From positions 67,001-131,000 of the forward strand of contig JAODUP010000555.1 in NCBI GenBank assembly GCA_025642065.1: a stretch of 64,000 bases of DNA, read 5' to 3'. The notes beneath the pieces are model-generated. The model was not told the DNA's origin and did not search any database. It saw only the letters and a program-made list of their open reading frames with translations. Source of the stretch: Paralvinella palmiformis. Taxonomy: Eukaryota; Annelida; Polychaeta; Terebellida; Alvinellidae. How positions within the stretch are numbered: the first letter of the stretch is position 1; the number at the start of each line of letters is the position of its first letter. The translations under genes and the position numbers were made by a program. Positions 25,901 through 39,730 of the stretch are shown here, in pieces.

Positions 25901-28900
25901 TTCGGTACTGTTTGAACTGTTATCATTTTCAACCTGACCTAATGTCTGCTATTCTAATTATTGTAGTAATAAAGTTGTTAAATGTTATTTATGACAAGCG
26001 GATTAGAACTAATCTTGAATGCCATAGTGCTAACTGGACATAACTGGACCTAGGAAAGATAATTCTATTCCCACATACAACCAAGGTGAATTTTATATGC
26101 AACTAAAGTTGCTATATAAAACACACCAACCGCACGAGCTCTGTCCAATGCCACCGCTCGAGATGCGACGCAGTGTTTCTATTCCTGAGTCAGGAGTACA
26201 TATAATGCTTTAAGAGCGTACTGTGCCTGCTACAGTCATTTAAATGCTGGATAACCAGGCCAGACAACTAAACGGCGTGCCTCCAAAGACGCAAATGGTG
26301 CACGGAATATACAGCTCTAGATGTGTGTGTGTGTACATGCATCATTGTTTATAACTGGATATCCCACTTTTTTCCAAGAGAGGAAGCATGCATTGTAGAT
26401 GAGGATTGATATGAGATGACATTAATGATGATAAACTTGGGAATAGACAACGAATTATTACTTTGACGATCATCATATGTTGGTTTGTTCTAGTTGAAAT
26501 TCTGCTCAAACATTTTAGTTTGAGCAGAAATTGAACTAAAATTTGATTACAATAAATTTAATGAAGTTGGGCATCCAAGATGATGATTGATGTTTTACGA
26601 CCACTTTTGTGCACGTGGTAGGCTAAATGGGCAGAGCGACGTCCAAAGGTAATGAAGCGAAGTCAAAGATGAAACACCCTTTAGATATATGCCAAAACCG
26701 AGATTTGACCTCAGGTGGTAGTGACCTGTGGTCTAACACACTACCAATGAGACCACAGAGGCACTCTTGGGCATCCAAGAAACTTTGTGGAGTGTCAAAA
26801 AATCTTGCATGTTTGGCAAGATTTGAAGCATACCATCTCTACTGGTTATTTTAAATTGATTTTCTTATGAAACAGATACTAGACAAATACCAGATGTATA
26901 TACCTCACACACTTATGTCAAAGTATAACATTAATTTATTAATTCATTCATTCACTAATATAGACGGAAAAATACTTCACAACGAGTAGTTTGCTAAAAG
27001 CCTACAATAATTGGATAGTTAATCCATGATCCAGATTTTCACTTACCATAAATTCTAAACAGGTAAGTTTATTCTTAACATTATGTTGTTATTGTTATTT
27101 AGCCTCAGCACTGCTCACACCTGGGACATACAGCTGAGGGGCGACTCCCAGAGGAAACAAATCCCATAAACACAGGTTATGATTTGATCAGAACCTACGA
27201 TCTAGAGATTTGCAGCACAGTGTTCTAACAGCTACACTATAGGAGTGGTGTCTTTAATGTTAAATAAATAAAGTCCAAATACTGGTACGTTATTTGGAGT
27301 GATAACTTAAAGCACTATATTAATTATTATTATTATTATTATTACATCAGATGCAGACCACAAATATCAAGCAGCTATACTTACTTTGTCACGCCACCGA
27401 AACTCCTCTCCACGACGAAAGCCGACACTTTATCCTTGGTTTCACCAGTTGCCGGGTCTTTAACCGGAACCTGGATATAAAGACGGGGATGTGTGGTCGT
27501 GGTATAGTATAGTGAGAGTGAAACTTAACAACGCATCAACACAAACATGTTACACTTAGTATCTCCCATCTATTATCCTCCTTTATCTATCAGAGATCAA
27601 TTCCAAGCACAAACACATGCCGTTACGCCATACACTATACGCAGTGGCTTTAGTAACAAACTTTTATGTTGGTGGTGATGATTGACGTCTTATGGCCACT
27701 TTTGTGCGCACAGTAAGCTAAATGGGTACTGAAGCGAAGTCAAATATGAAACACCCTTCAGATATGGCCATGCCAAGATTCAAACTAGGGTGGTAGTGAT
27801 ATGCTGTCCAGAGCTCTACCAATTTGACCACAGAGGCACCCTTTTATGTTGGCAAAGGTTTTGTTTATACGAATAGGTAGCTGTGCTAGACGATGGGTGA
27901 GGTTGCCCGCACCATATGAGATTTTAATATCTTGGCCCCTTTTCATCCACCAAATGTTTGAGTTAAATTTATTTCTTGATTTATGCGGCAACGAATCCAT
28001 TGCAGTCCACCTCGGAATACATGGATATAACTGACAATCCCATGGCTGATGCAGTAGGGCGACAGTGAAAGACTTCATTTTATATTGTGAATGCCATCGT
28101 TCAATCAAAAGACGCGGCATCGTGTCATACCTGAGCGAAGACGGTGAATATCTCGGACAAGCCACCATTGCTGATCCAGATCTTGCTTCCATTAAGTATA
28201 TAATGGCTACCATCAGCTGATGGCACAGCACGAGTTCTGATCGACTGAAAATGTGGAGGGTGACAAGGATTACACCTACGACACATAAATGATACAAGGC
28301 GAATACGTGCGATACACAAATCCCATAAATTGATATGGCATAAAAATTAATTTCCGGTTTTCTAAATAGTTAACTTATTACATAACAGAATAATGATTTC
28401 GAAACTGAACTCTATCCAAGCAAATACTATATACCAGGCATGAGAGTGGCCTTTGAAAAAATCCTGAAAAGGAAGAAAGGAAGCCACAGAGCGAAGTGAG
28501 CGATATGAACATATAGGGTGTAGGGAGAAAATTTGGGTTTTGTGCATTTTTAGGACTACTAGAGTGGGGATAAAACATGACTTTTGCAAGAGAATTGTTT
28601 TCAAACCATCAGTTTGACTCACTCCCTAAACATTATTTTCAGCTCTGGAAATAACCCAGAAAAGAGATTTATGCGAGTTATCATTCTGACTTATGTCCGC
28701 TGTTTTCACTAAATCCAGCTGACAAAACCACAGAAAAAATAGGTCATGTCAATATTTCTGGCCTTAAAGTGTAACTCTCTAAAATGTATAATTGAAGTTG
28801 AGGAGCTCTGTTATGCCAAGGTTGTCGAATAGTAGTAACAAAAACAAGTATCACCGTGTCAAAATTTCTTAACTGACTGATTGGAGGTCATTGAAATTCC

Positions 28901-31900
28901 ATCTAATTAAATATTTGTGCAGAAATACAGAGTTCTGGTTCAGGAATGCCAAACGCATGGTCTCCAAGCACGTCATCGACATAAACTATGAGCAGAAGAA
29001 ATGAAGCTGTGCTAGTTATATTCGGCCCGACCGCTTTCAGTTTAAGACAAATGCAGCACAAATCTGGTATAGTTACAGTCACTGCGACCTACTCACACTG
29101 GCATCCGAACCACTCGAAGGCTCCGTCAAGCAGAAAGCCGCCACGTCCTCGCCAGTTGCCAATTTTGGCAAATATTTCTTTTTCTGCTCTGGAGTGCCGA
29201 ATAACAGTATACCCTTGAAGCCAATGGACTGGAATATGAAGAATACAGAGTTTGGAAATTTTTAACCTCTATAGGAATTTCCTGTGGGAATTCCCAATAG
29301 GAAATGTGTACTGAAATTTCGCAAAGAAAATGTCAATAATTCTACACACACACACAGAACTGGCCACTGCCAACATCACAATGCTTCAACCAAATATCTA
29401 TAACCAACAACATTACATACTTGATGAGCTCCTAAAGTGATTCCCACACCGAGATCATGAGCTCCAACGACTTCGACCAGTCTGGCATATTGTGTGTTGT
29501 TTAAACCAAGACCACCTGAACAACGACAAGAGATGGTATGATCAAAAAGAATTCACACGTGGAATATGCATGCGTCCACGCACTGGGAGAGCATCACTGC
29601 ATCGCATATATTATTTCTGACAGATAAAAGCCAGAGTTTTGGTACAGGCAATTCTTAATACACAGACACGACCTACAGCATTTCAGATAGATTTTAAGAT
29701 AATCCCTCCTCCAGAACTCAGTCAGTCAGCAAATGAGTGAATTACATGTTTAGCCTCTATACCAATCACGCACACACAGGCCATGTGGCAAAGGGGCCAC
29801 TTCTCAGGTAAACATCCAACAAACTGAGGTAACTTTATTCAGTAGACAACATTCACAGTGCACACGCAATGACTAGTAATACCATCAGTGTTCCAGATAA
29901 CGGACAGGTCTTGGGTCAATGACCAGACAGTGGCAGCCCTGTGAATAGACAGACTGCCAAGTTAGCTATAGTTCTTAATTTTACACGTACATAGCAATAT
30001 TTCCAAGGCCATCTGCTGCGTCATTGTGTGTTCTCAGTATCGTGCATTGGAATCAATTTATGAACTTTAATTAGGTCAACTTTATCATCCAGTTCACCTC
30101 ACACATCAGCCAATCAGCTATCCTGGTTTTATACGCCGGCAGCCCAGGCCAGCCAAACCATGAAGGGGGGGGGGGGTGGCGCGATTATACGGTATGCCTA
30201 CTGCACATGGGATGGCACGGCTTGATGCCTCTAATCTTGTCTGGTGAATGTGTCCACGTGAGAGCTGGAGTGTGTGTGTGCACAAGGGGAAAAACGTCCA
30301 GTTTCATGCACAGTTATAATTGAAGCTAGAAATTTCTTTATCTGGGGCCAGGGGAATACAAAGGCTTCAGCCAACACAAGACCTGGTAATTGAATGCTTT
30401 TATTACAAATATTGTTCGATGTTTTAAGTTGCTTTCAGTTTCGCTGCTGAAATCAGTGCTTTGGGCGTTAATGTGGGTTATCTAGGTCACCCATAGCATA
30501 GCAATATCACTATATAAAATGTAGTGGTGGCATGGGTCACAACTGATTGAATTACCAGTAATTGCTTGGTGCTTTATTTACCATAAATAGAATATTAGCT
30601 GCTGATTTCTTTTGACACTGGATGATGTAATCCACTTTACTATAAATTCTTATTTTGATGACAATGACTAAAAAAAAAACTCCTTGTATTTGAATACAGA
30701 ACACACACAAAAACATCCAGTATTGTTTGTTCTACGGGCTCTTAAACTTTCCAATGACACAACTCACTGCCCTGGACAAAGGCCAGTTGTCGTGGTCAAG
30801 AGGAAAGGAACTAGTATTTCAAATCCGTGATATCATGCAAGCATGGATTCTATTGTTCACTAAAATCAGTTTATAAACAACCGCAGGATCGCTAGTCCCA
30901 TGACTGGTAATTACTGGTCTACCATAATAATGTATTGAATTGATAGAGAATTGTGCGATGATTAATATCTCTACATGATCTAGTCTGTGTGTGAATAATG
31001 CAATTATATGGAAAAGGAAAATATAAGGGTGGAAACAATACGATAACAATGTACTACATGACAGGATGACTCAGCAACAGGAGGCTGAAAATACAAACCA
31101 ACACATAATACAAACAATATCTTTTTGTGCTCCCAAGACATTGAAGTATACCTCAAATTGTTTCTCACAGAATCAATTCTACAATTTTGAAGCACGAACC
31201 CGCAGACCGCTACGACCCACTCATGTGCTATATTTTTCTTTAATCCCTTTCTTTTTTCTGATGACCCTCCCACCTCAAATATTCTCGATAACCTTGACCA
31301 TGTTGTGGGTTAATACTGATGAATCTATGGAGGTGCATTCAACTTCCTGGTAGAGTTTTGTTCATAACATAAAGCAGTATGTTAATGATAGTTATTTATG
31401 GATGCAGGCAATAATACAATATTACATATTTTACCATCATTATAATGTTAATCTTTGGCGTGTGTGATATATGCTTCGCAATATGCTAAATCGCTTTACA
31501 GACCGTTTGCTATTGTAAAAACAAACTCTGGATGATTCATCAGAGAAACGAAATTCAGAGAATCAACTTTTTATGCTGAGTCACATCTAATATGTTTAAT
31601 CTCTCCCTTTCTGTGTGTGTGTGTGTGTGTGTGTGTTGTGTTTATGTGTGTATGCAGGCATATATTTCATCTCTCTTTTGGTCTTTGCCTGTGTGCACAT
31701 ATTTGTGTTTAAGTGTGCGATTTTTTATCAGACCACGACAGCCCACAACTATAGTTTTCCAGGCTGCTGCCAGATGTTGTGTGAATATCACCTATTCAAA
31801 CTCAAACCTGGAGATTTTCATCATGGTGCTCTGGCCACTGGTTGATGGGAGGACATCCCCCAAAAGACTGAATGAAAGAATTTTTAAGCTAACATCAATC

Positions 31901-34900
31901 CCATTGGCTTCAAGGATTTCAACATTAGCACAAGTATGTAGTAAAATTAAGTACCCCTACCAATGAACTTTTCAAAGGATCTGTACATTGTGCAAACAGC
32001 AACTCTAAACCATAAGAACATGACTGCCAAGCTTAGCATCCAATTCACACACACAGAGATGCGCGCCACACACACACACACACCATGGTTCCCACAGCCA
32101 AGGAAATATTATTTTCAAGGACTAAGTATACAAGATTTAAAGGTAATAAATCATGATATGTGTGAAAAAGCATATTGTATTTATTCAATGTATGATCTTT
32201 ATAATTTTTATGGAACAGCCCCCTCCTCACCCCTTCTAGCTGTCTGATCCACCCACTTTATTTAAATCTTAACTAACATGGAATATTAAGACTATGTTCC
32301 TTTGCTCTTTTTCTTCTACATTTGAAGTTTTCTTCTACAAGCATAATATTTATTCAAGGTTTTTGGGGGGTTCTAGGTGGGTTCTTTCACAAGAATTTCA
32401 GGGCAACTATTACAGGGCAACTATTACATCGGATAGACTACCCAGCAGTGACGGATCCAGGACAGATATCTTATTTCATCAATTGGGGGGGGGGGTTATT
32501 TTGGTAAAAAGGGGAGGCACACTTTTCTCAAAACAATTGCATATTTTAACATGCCTTACCTCCCAATGACCCATATAACATTTGCATAAAACGCCATTCG
32601 TACATCCAATCACACACACACCACGCTAAATATTGGAATTAACCTAAAATAATGATGTATCTTGTAAATTACAATTTATTTTGGACTGTTTATTTTGTTC
32701 CCTATAAATAGACTTATAATGGGCACAATGGTATCATTTCGGAAGCGACTAATCCAGGAAATACCATATTATCACCTATTATTATCCTATTTTCCATGCC
32801 TCTGACATCGGATATCAAGAATATGCACCAGTACAAATTTTCTTCTACAGGCATAACATTTATTCACAGGTTATTTGTTCAGGGTGGATTCTAGGCAATA
32901 ATCTTTTTCCATGACAATTTGAGGACATTTCCCGATTTGGTAAAATTCTAGGACATTTCCAGGACCTGGAAAATGACGCGTGGAAACCTCGACACAGACA
33001 TAAACGTACCATAATCTTCAGGTACTTGTAGACCAAAGGCACCCAGATCCTTCAGTCCTTGTAGAGTGGCATCTTCCACCTTCTCAATCGCATCATTCTT
33101 TAGTGGATCATTCACTTCCTATAAACAATTATAAAAAGAAACGATATCAGTCATCAGATTCTATTATAATCTGGATCAAACTGGATACGCAGTCATGGAA
33201 TAGTACCTGAACTCATTTCCATTTCTATCACTGCTCTACAATGTAAATTGTTGTTGTTTTACGGCCACTTTTCTATACCAGATAGACTAAATGGGCCGAG
33301 CGACATCCGAAGTGAAACATGAAACTCCCTTCTGATATAGCTGGCCGGGGTTTGAACCCAGTTGCTATAGATCTGTGGCCAACCGCACTACCAGTTAGGT
33401 CATGCAGGTGCCCTCTCATCATCAAGAAATTAGAGGCTGCATCAAACTTCAAAACTTAGCATGATGATGATGATTGATGTTTTACGGCCACTTTTGTGCA
33501 CATGATAGGCTAAATGGGCCAAACGACCTACAAAGGTAAGGAAGCAAAGTCAAAGATGAAACACCCTTCAGATATGTCCATACCGAGATTCGAACAGGGG
33601 TGGTAAGTGATCTGTGGTCCAACACGCTGCTGCTAGACCACGGAGGCGCCGAATGACAAAACCAAACCAAACTAATATCATCATCATCATTAACACACTA
33701 TCTTCTAGCCTATTTATCAGTGTTTTCAAAAAATTGAAAACTATTCACGAAAGGAATATTCCCAGAGTGAAAATTAGCCACGAAAAAGGTGTCAGTTTTA
33801 TCCACTTGATTTAGGAATTAAATCAGTTCCTGTTTCAACTTGAAACCATCACGGATCAAATCTAAATCAAGAACGGTACCGAGCCGCCATTTTAGTCGGT
33901 TACAATATAGAAATGTTATCACATTACGTAAACTTTAATTCCTTTGAAGTCTGGTATTAACTGAATATTACGAGCGAAGATGTCATCTTACCTGGAAGAA
34001 TTTCTCTGTCGGGTTAAGTAGTGTCTGTAGGCTCTCTAACTGATCAGCACTGAGTACTAGATAACAGACAAGATAATATCAGTGATAACAAGCTATATAG
34101 ACAATTCAGAAGGGATGACAACTGTATGTGTGTGTTTATATAAGACTACTACCTAAATAGAAAAAAAAATTATATGTTAGTACATATATAATGCAGCTAT
34201 AACTGGAAATAAAGCATGTATATCAGTACATATAATATCTAATATGATAATAATTATAATACCCCCGACAATAGCAGAAATAATAGCATTTTCACTCAGC
34301 CCAAAATAGCACGACTAGTTTTGGTTATAAGAAACCTTTATCAAAGTGTCTAAAGTATTTACTTTGCCAACAATATTTATACCAGAATTCCCTAGCTAGT
34401 TTTAAATTTCAAACCAGAATCTAGAAACTGTTAACCTTTGTAGCCTTTGTCTAGAACGAAGCGCTGTTACTATAATCAAAACAACTGTTTTGATTAGAGT
34501 AATTGAAAATAAACCAACTTTCCAATTTTTCTTTCATAGCTGTAAAGATACCAAAACACACATATTAATAGTAATTAATTGTGTGTACTGAAATCTGACT
34601 GCTGTCAGTAATGAATGTTTGTTGCAGCTTCGGTTGAGATCTACTTCAGGAAATATTGCTTTGTTTTACTAAAGTAATTACTAGGGCTGAGAATTTTTGT
34701 AATTGGGTTTAAGTTGTTTACCGGAGATGTGTTAAAATAAAACCTTTTGTGTTTAGAATCAGCTGTGATGATTCTATATTCATAATCATTCAACACTTCT
34801 TTCTGTTGGAGAATTTTATAATGTTTTTTAATTATTCTTGCTGCTATGTTAGCCGTTTTTGAAAATGGTACCACAAATGGGACAACGTCCTCATTTTGTA

Positions 34901-37900
34901 TAGGTTTTATAACATCTTCATATCTTTTCTTATTAAGACCTACCGGTTCTAATGTACCTAGGGTATCTATCCAAAATGTTTCCCCGAATTAATCTATTTA
35001 TCTTGTCTTGAGTGTATGAACCTGTAGTAGGTAACTGCTCAATCGGAATTAAATCATAATCTTCTAGAGATGGTTCAGGCAAGTCTTTATTTATCTGTGT
35101 ATGTTCTAGAAGATGCGTGAATAACGCAGAAGACATCACTTTTGAATTAATCGCAAATCTGTGGCCATTCATTCTAACATGAAGTTCGCCATTACTCTCG
35201 CCTACATACTGTTTAGAGCAACGTAAACATTCACAGATATATATTATGTTAGATGAGCTACAGTTTAAATTGCCTATTATTCCATGTGTTTTATTGGTAA
35301 CTGTACTTGTGATATTGTGAACACAATATCTCGCATGATCTACATCTGCTAATCCCACATGGTTTTGAACACCACTGACTATTTGTAGGATTTGTAGGAT
35401 TAGTCTGATTAATACGACGTTGTTGTATTTGTAGTTCTCAGACAGTTTTACTTTTAATATCTGCCATGCTTCATCAAAATCTGTAATTTTTTACAAATCC
35501 TAAAAAAACATGAGATCTGAGACTTCAGGATTCCTTGAAAGGTATGTTTAGGGTGAACAGAATCCTTATGCAAGAGTTGATGAGTATCTGTCAGTTTAAA
35601 GAAGACCTTTGTTAATAATCCATTTTCATTTTCTGGATCTTTAAATATGGTTGTATCCAAGAAATCAATTTTCGTGATTATTTAAACTATCCAAAAATCC
35701 ATAAAAAGCCTTTTTTCCGTGGGGCCACACAATAAATATGTCATCTAAATAACGATAGTATGTATGTGGTTTTAAAGCTGCTTTATATAAGGCCTCCTTC
35801 TCAAATTTAGCCATGTATATGTCGGCATAATGAGGAGCCCAATCCCGGCCCATTGAAGTGCCAGTGGCCTGAATATACCATTGCCTGTTAAAGAGAAAAT
35901 CGTTATTTTTTAATGATAATTCAAGGAGTTGCATTATACCTTCATATAAGGGACCTCGAAATTGAAGTGCTTCACTCACTGCATTAAGCCCTTTAGCATG
36001 GTCAATATTTGTATACATGCTCTCAACATCTAATGTTATAAGCAAGCATCCATCAGGTATGACTAGCTTTGCAATTTCATCTACAAAATCGTAGGTATTT
36101 TTTATATAAGAAGGGTGCTTCATTGCAGGTGGTTTAAGAATACTGTCGATGAAACTTGCAACATTTTTAGATTCACTATTACAATCAGATACTATAGGTC
36201 TACCAGGTGGCATCTTATCTTGAAAATCCAACTGTTAAATGCCTTATGAATTTTAGGAAGCATATAGAATCGCTGAAGCCTTGGATTAATTGGCGGTAAT
36301 AAAAATTGCAATTGTTTATCTGTTATAACACCAGAATTTCTTAGTCTATTTAATCTTTCTGCAACCTTTACTGATGTTTGGGGAAATAACTAAATACTAA
36401 ACTCTTATTTTTGCGGATATCTCTGAGGGCTAATGATTCCGACTGGTCTATATTATTTTTTTTCCTTCAGATGACTTCCCAACCAAAGAATATCTGAAGT
36501 GATAATTCCATCAGGATCAAACTGGAAATGTGTGTTTTTTAACTTTTTTGTGTTATCCTCGTGTTTTAATGTATTTAACTAATTATAACATGTGTATTTA
36601 CATTACTGTCCAAAATAAACAAATTTAAAAAATCTAAATTACCATCGGGATACGGGAAGACCTGCTCCACTTCAATCTTGATAACACCAGAATTTCTTAG
36701 TCTATTTAATATTTCTGCAACCTTTACTGATGTTTGGGGAAATAACTAAATACTAAACTCTTATTTCTGCAGATATCTCTGAGGGCTAATGATTCCGACT
36801 GGTCTATATTATTTTTTTCCTTCAGATGACTTCCCAACCAAAGAATATCTGACATCATGGGAGCAATATAGACCATCAGGATAAAACTGGAAATGTGTGT
36901 TTTTTAACTTTTTTGTGTTATCCTCATGTTTTAATGTATTTAACTAATTATAACATATTTACATTACTGTCCAAAATATACAAATTTAAAAAATTTAAAT
37001 TACCATCAGGATACGGGAAGACCTGCTCCACTTCAATCTTGCCACGAAAAATGTTCATGGCAAATGACCTCGACTCGGAAACGTGACGTTTCTGGATGGA
37101 TGATATGGCAGGAATGCATTGCCTGTCAAAGAAACCAGAAATAAAACAGATCAGGAAGAGGCCAATTCTCAAACTCTAATAACAGTATGATTGGATTATT
37201 TATCAACAACAATCGCTGATGATTTTGGGGGTTTACAAAGAATTCTCATAGTCAGAGCTGAACTACCTAATAGTAAGAATACTATATTCGCTTACAAGTC
37301 AACCTGGCAGATAAGTCAAGGCCAATTTTTGACCCTGTAATTTTTTCCTCGTGCAAATTCCTCAAAATTGGAATCTTTGTCTCATTCAGGGAATAACACA
37401 CACACAGATTTTGCTTCGATGTTATAACTAATATAAATAAACGAACTTATCACACCAAACACACAAGATAAGTGTTATTAATTAATTGTTTCACAGCAAA
37501 TGGCAGCAAGGTTTTCAATGTGAACAGTGATTTTTATATTATCGCTAATCATCTGGAGGTACCAGTAGTTAACAACGCTTGACTATCAAGTATTATATTA
37601 CATACAGACTGGCATGTTTGCGAGATCCAAATAACAAGTTTGGTGAAAATTAATTGTTATTTATTGAATAATAATGGGTTAGTAGGCAGTGATGTGACAA
37701 ATTTATTCTGACTCTGGCTCTCACTGGGTTGAATCCTATAATGTTGTGTGTCAAGGATGGCTGAAAACATCTTTCTTTCAGCTGGTAGGAAATATGACGC
37801 GCGTATAAGTTGAGGTGCTTCTGGGAATTCCCTTTTCACTACCCAAATATTCGACTTATACACGAGTATATATGGTATGATGAATACCTTATCAGAGTGC

Positions 37901-38693
37901 AGTATGCTTTCCATTCACCAGTCATTACTAAACATATCACAGGCTTTTAGTAGGCAGAGATATGGCGATTTTGTTCCAACTATTGCTCACACAAACACGC
38001 CAGATTGTCATTTCAATTGACAAGTGTTGTTAATTCATTGTTTCACAGCACATCTGGAGGCACTGGTAGCTAACAGCATGTAACTATCAGGTATTACTAT
38101 ATAAAGACTGGCATATTTGTGAGGTCCAAATAACAAGTTTGGTGAAAATTAATCGTTATTTATTGAATAATAATGGATTAGTAGGCAGTGATGTGACGAT
38201 TTTATTTGGACTCTTATTGGGTTAAATCCTAGAGTATAATGGTGTTATATGTCAAGGATGGCCGAAAACATCTTTCCTTCAGCTGGTAGGAAATATGACG
38301 CGCATATAAGTGCTTCTGGGAACTCCCTTTTCACTACCCAAAAAATAAACTTATACACGAGTATATATGGTAATCAGGTAATATATATTTCACCTGAAAT
38401 ATTCAGGTAATACATATATTACTTTCAATTTCTTGTTATTGTTGTTAAGCCAACAACCTATTGGAAGACACTTACTGTTTACAAACAGTATGGCTATTAG
38501 AGCAGCTTCTAGCTGAATAGGGCACTATATTGGTATATAAATATAACATATTATTATTATTAATATTATATGCTTTAAATAATCAATACAGACTGGACAA
38601 TAATAACTTACACACGATTTAAAAAACATACAACTGTTTACCTATGTGCACTTCTAGTGATAGATAATGGTAAGCCATTACAGTTTACACACA

Positions 38694-38728
<35 letters not shown>

Positions 38729-39698
38729 CCAGCCTCAGGGTGCAGTTGACCCAGGTAGAGGCATTTGAAATATGTTATCTGATCACAAACAGGACAACCT
38801 TAAAGCTGACTATGATATGATAACAAACTCAAACAAAAGAGAACACAGGTCAAATGCCTAACCCAGGTCACTCTAACACTGCTATTTAAACACACACACA
38901 CACACGCACACACGCACACCATGTAAGGTCAGCTGACTCAGTACGGCATGCTAAACATAATGGAAAACCACGATAACATCCAAATGGTAAATAGTACGAC
39001 CTCATTGCCGTAGAGGGACTTGGGCATTGAAATAATGCCAAATACCCATAAACAGAGGTAACATCGGGTCAGCAGGCTAAGAAAAGACCAGATTAAGAAA
39101 TAAATTAGTAAATACAGAAAAGTTTACGTGTCATTGCTTCAAGTGACCCTGAAGTGTAAGGACACGTTTTCAATTGGCACCCAATACTTAAAAATACACA
39201 GGCACTAAAAAGAGTAGCTCCTCACAGGCTTCGTTTGCCCATCAAACATGAGTATGCATTAATATGAGATGCATTCAGCTCACTCCAAAACGCGCCTATC
39301 CAGAAAGATGATGGTGACAGAGGGGTTCTTAGCCACTCGCCATTGAAATCATAGATTGCCTCTGACTAAAACAAAATCGACCGCTTGATTAGTGGGTTGA
39401 TTCCATGTTTCGCTAGAATAGATTTCATTGCTCCGTGCTTAAGTCACTAAAAATGCCACCAGATACCACCAAAATGGTACGTTTCCCCAGCGACCAAACC
39501 AGGATACCCCATTTTGAACTATCCCACTAAGAGCCCATCATGAGGTGTTGGCAAACAACTCCATTTCACGTGATAAATAAGAAAACAAGTATCTTTTTAT
39601 TGATTTATTATCACCTTAACAATAACACCTAGAGTTAAAAGGGCGCCTCCATGATCTAACGGTAGCGTGTTGGATCACAGATCACTACCATATATATA

Positions 39699-39730
<32 letters not shown>

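Noticed and set aside
33250..33652. Genuine tRNA genes suggested by A- and B-box matches
   Set aside because: Heads do not form a clean cloverleaf by eye, and each is followed by the same SINE body. They are SINE promoters, not tRNA genes.
38476..38512. A 37-bp extra ACADVL exon between exons 1 and 2 (- strand)
   Set aside because: It has an acceptor, a donor and an open frame, but exon 1 already joins exon 2 in phase without it. The sequence matches the tail of a SINE family.
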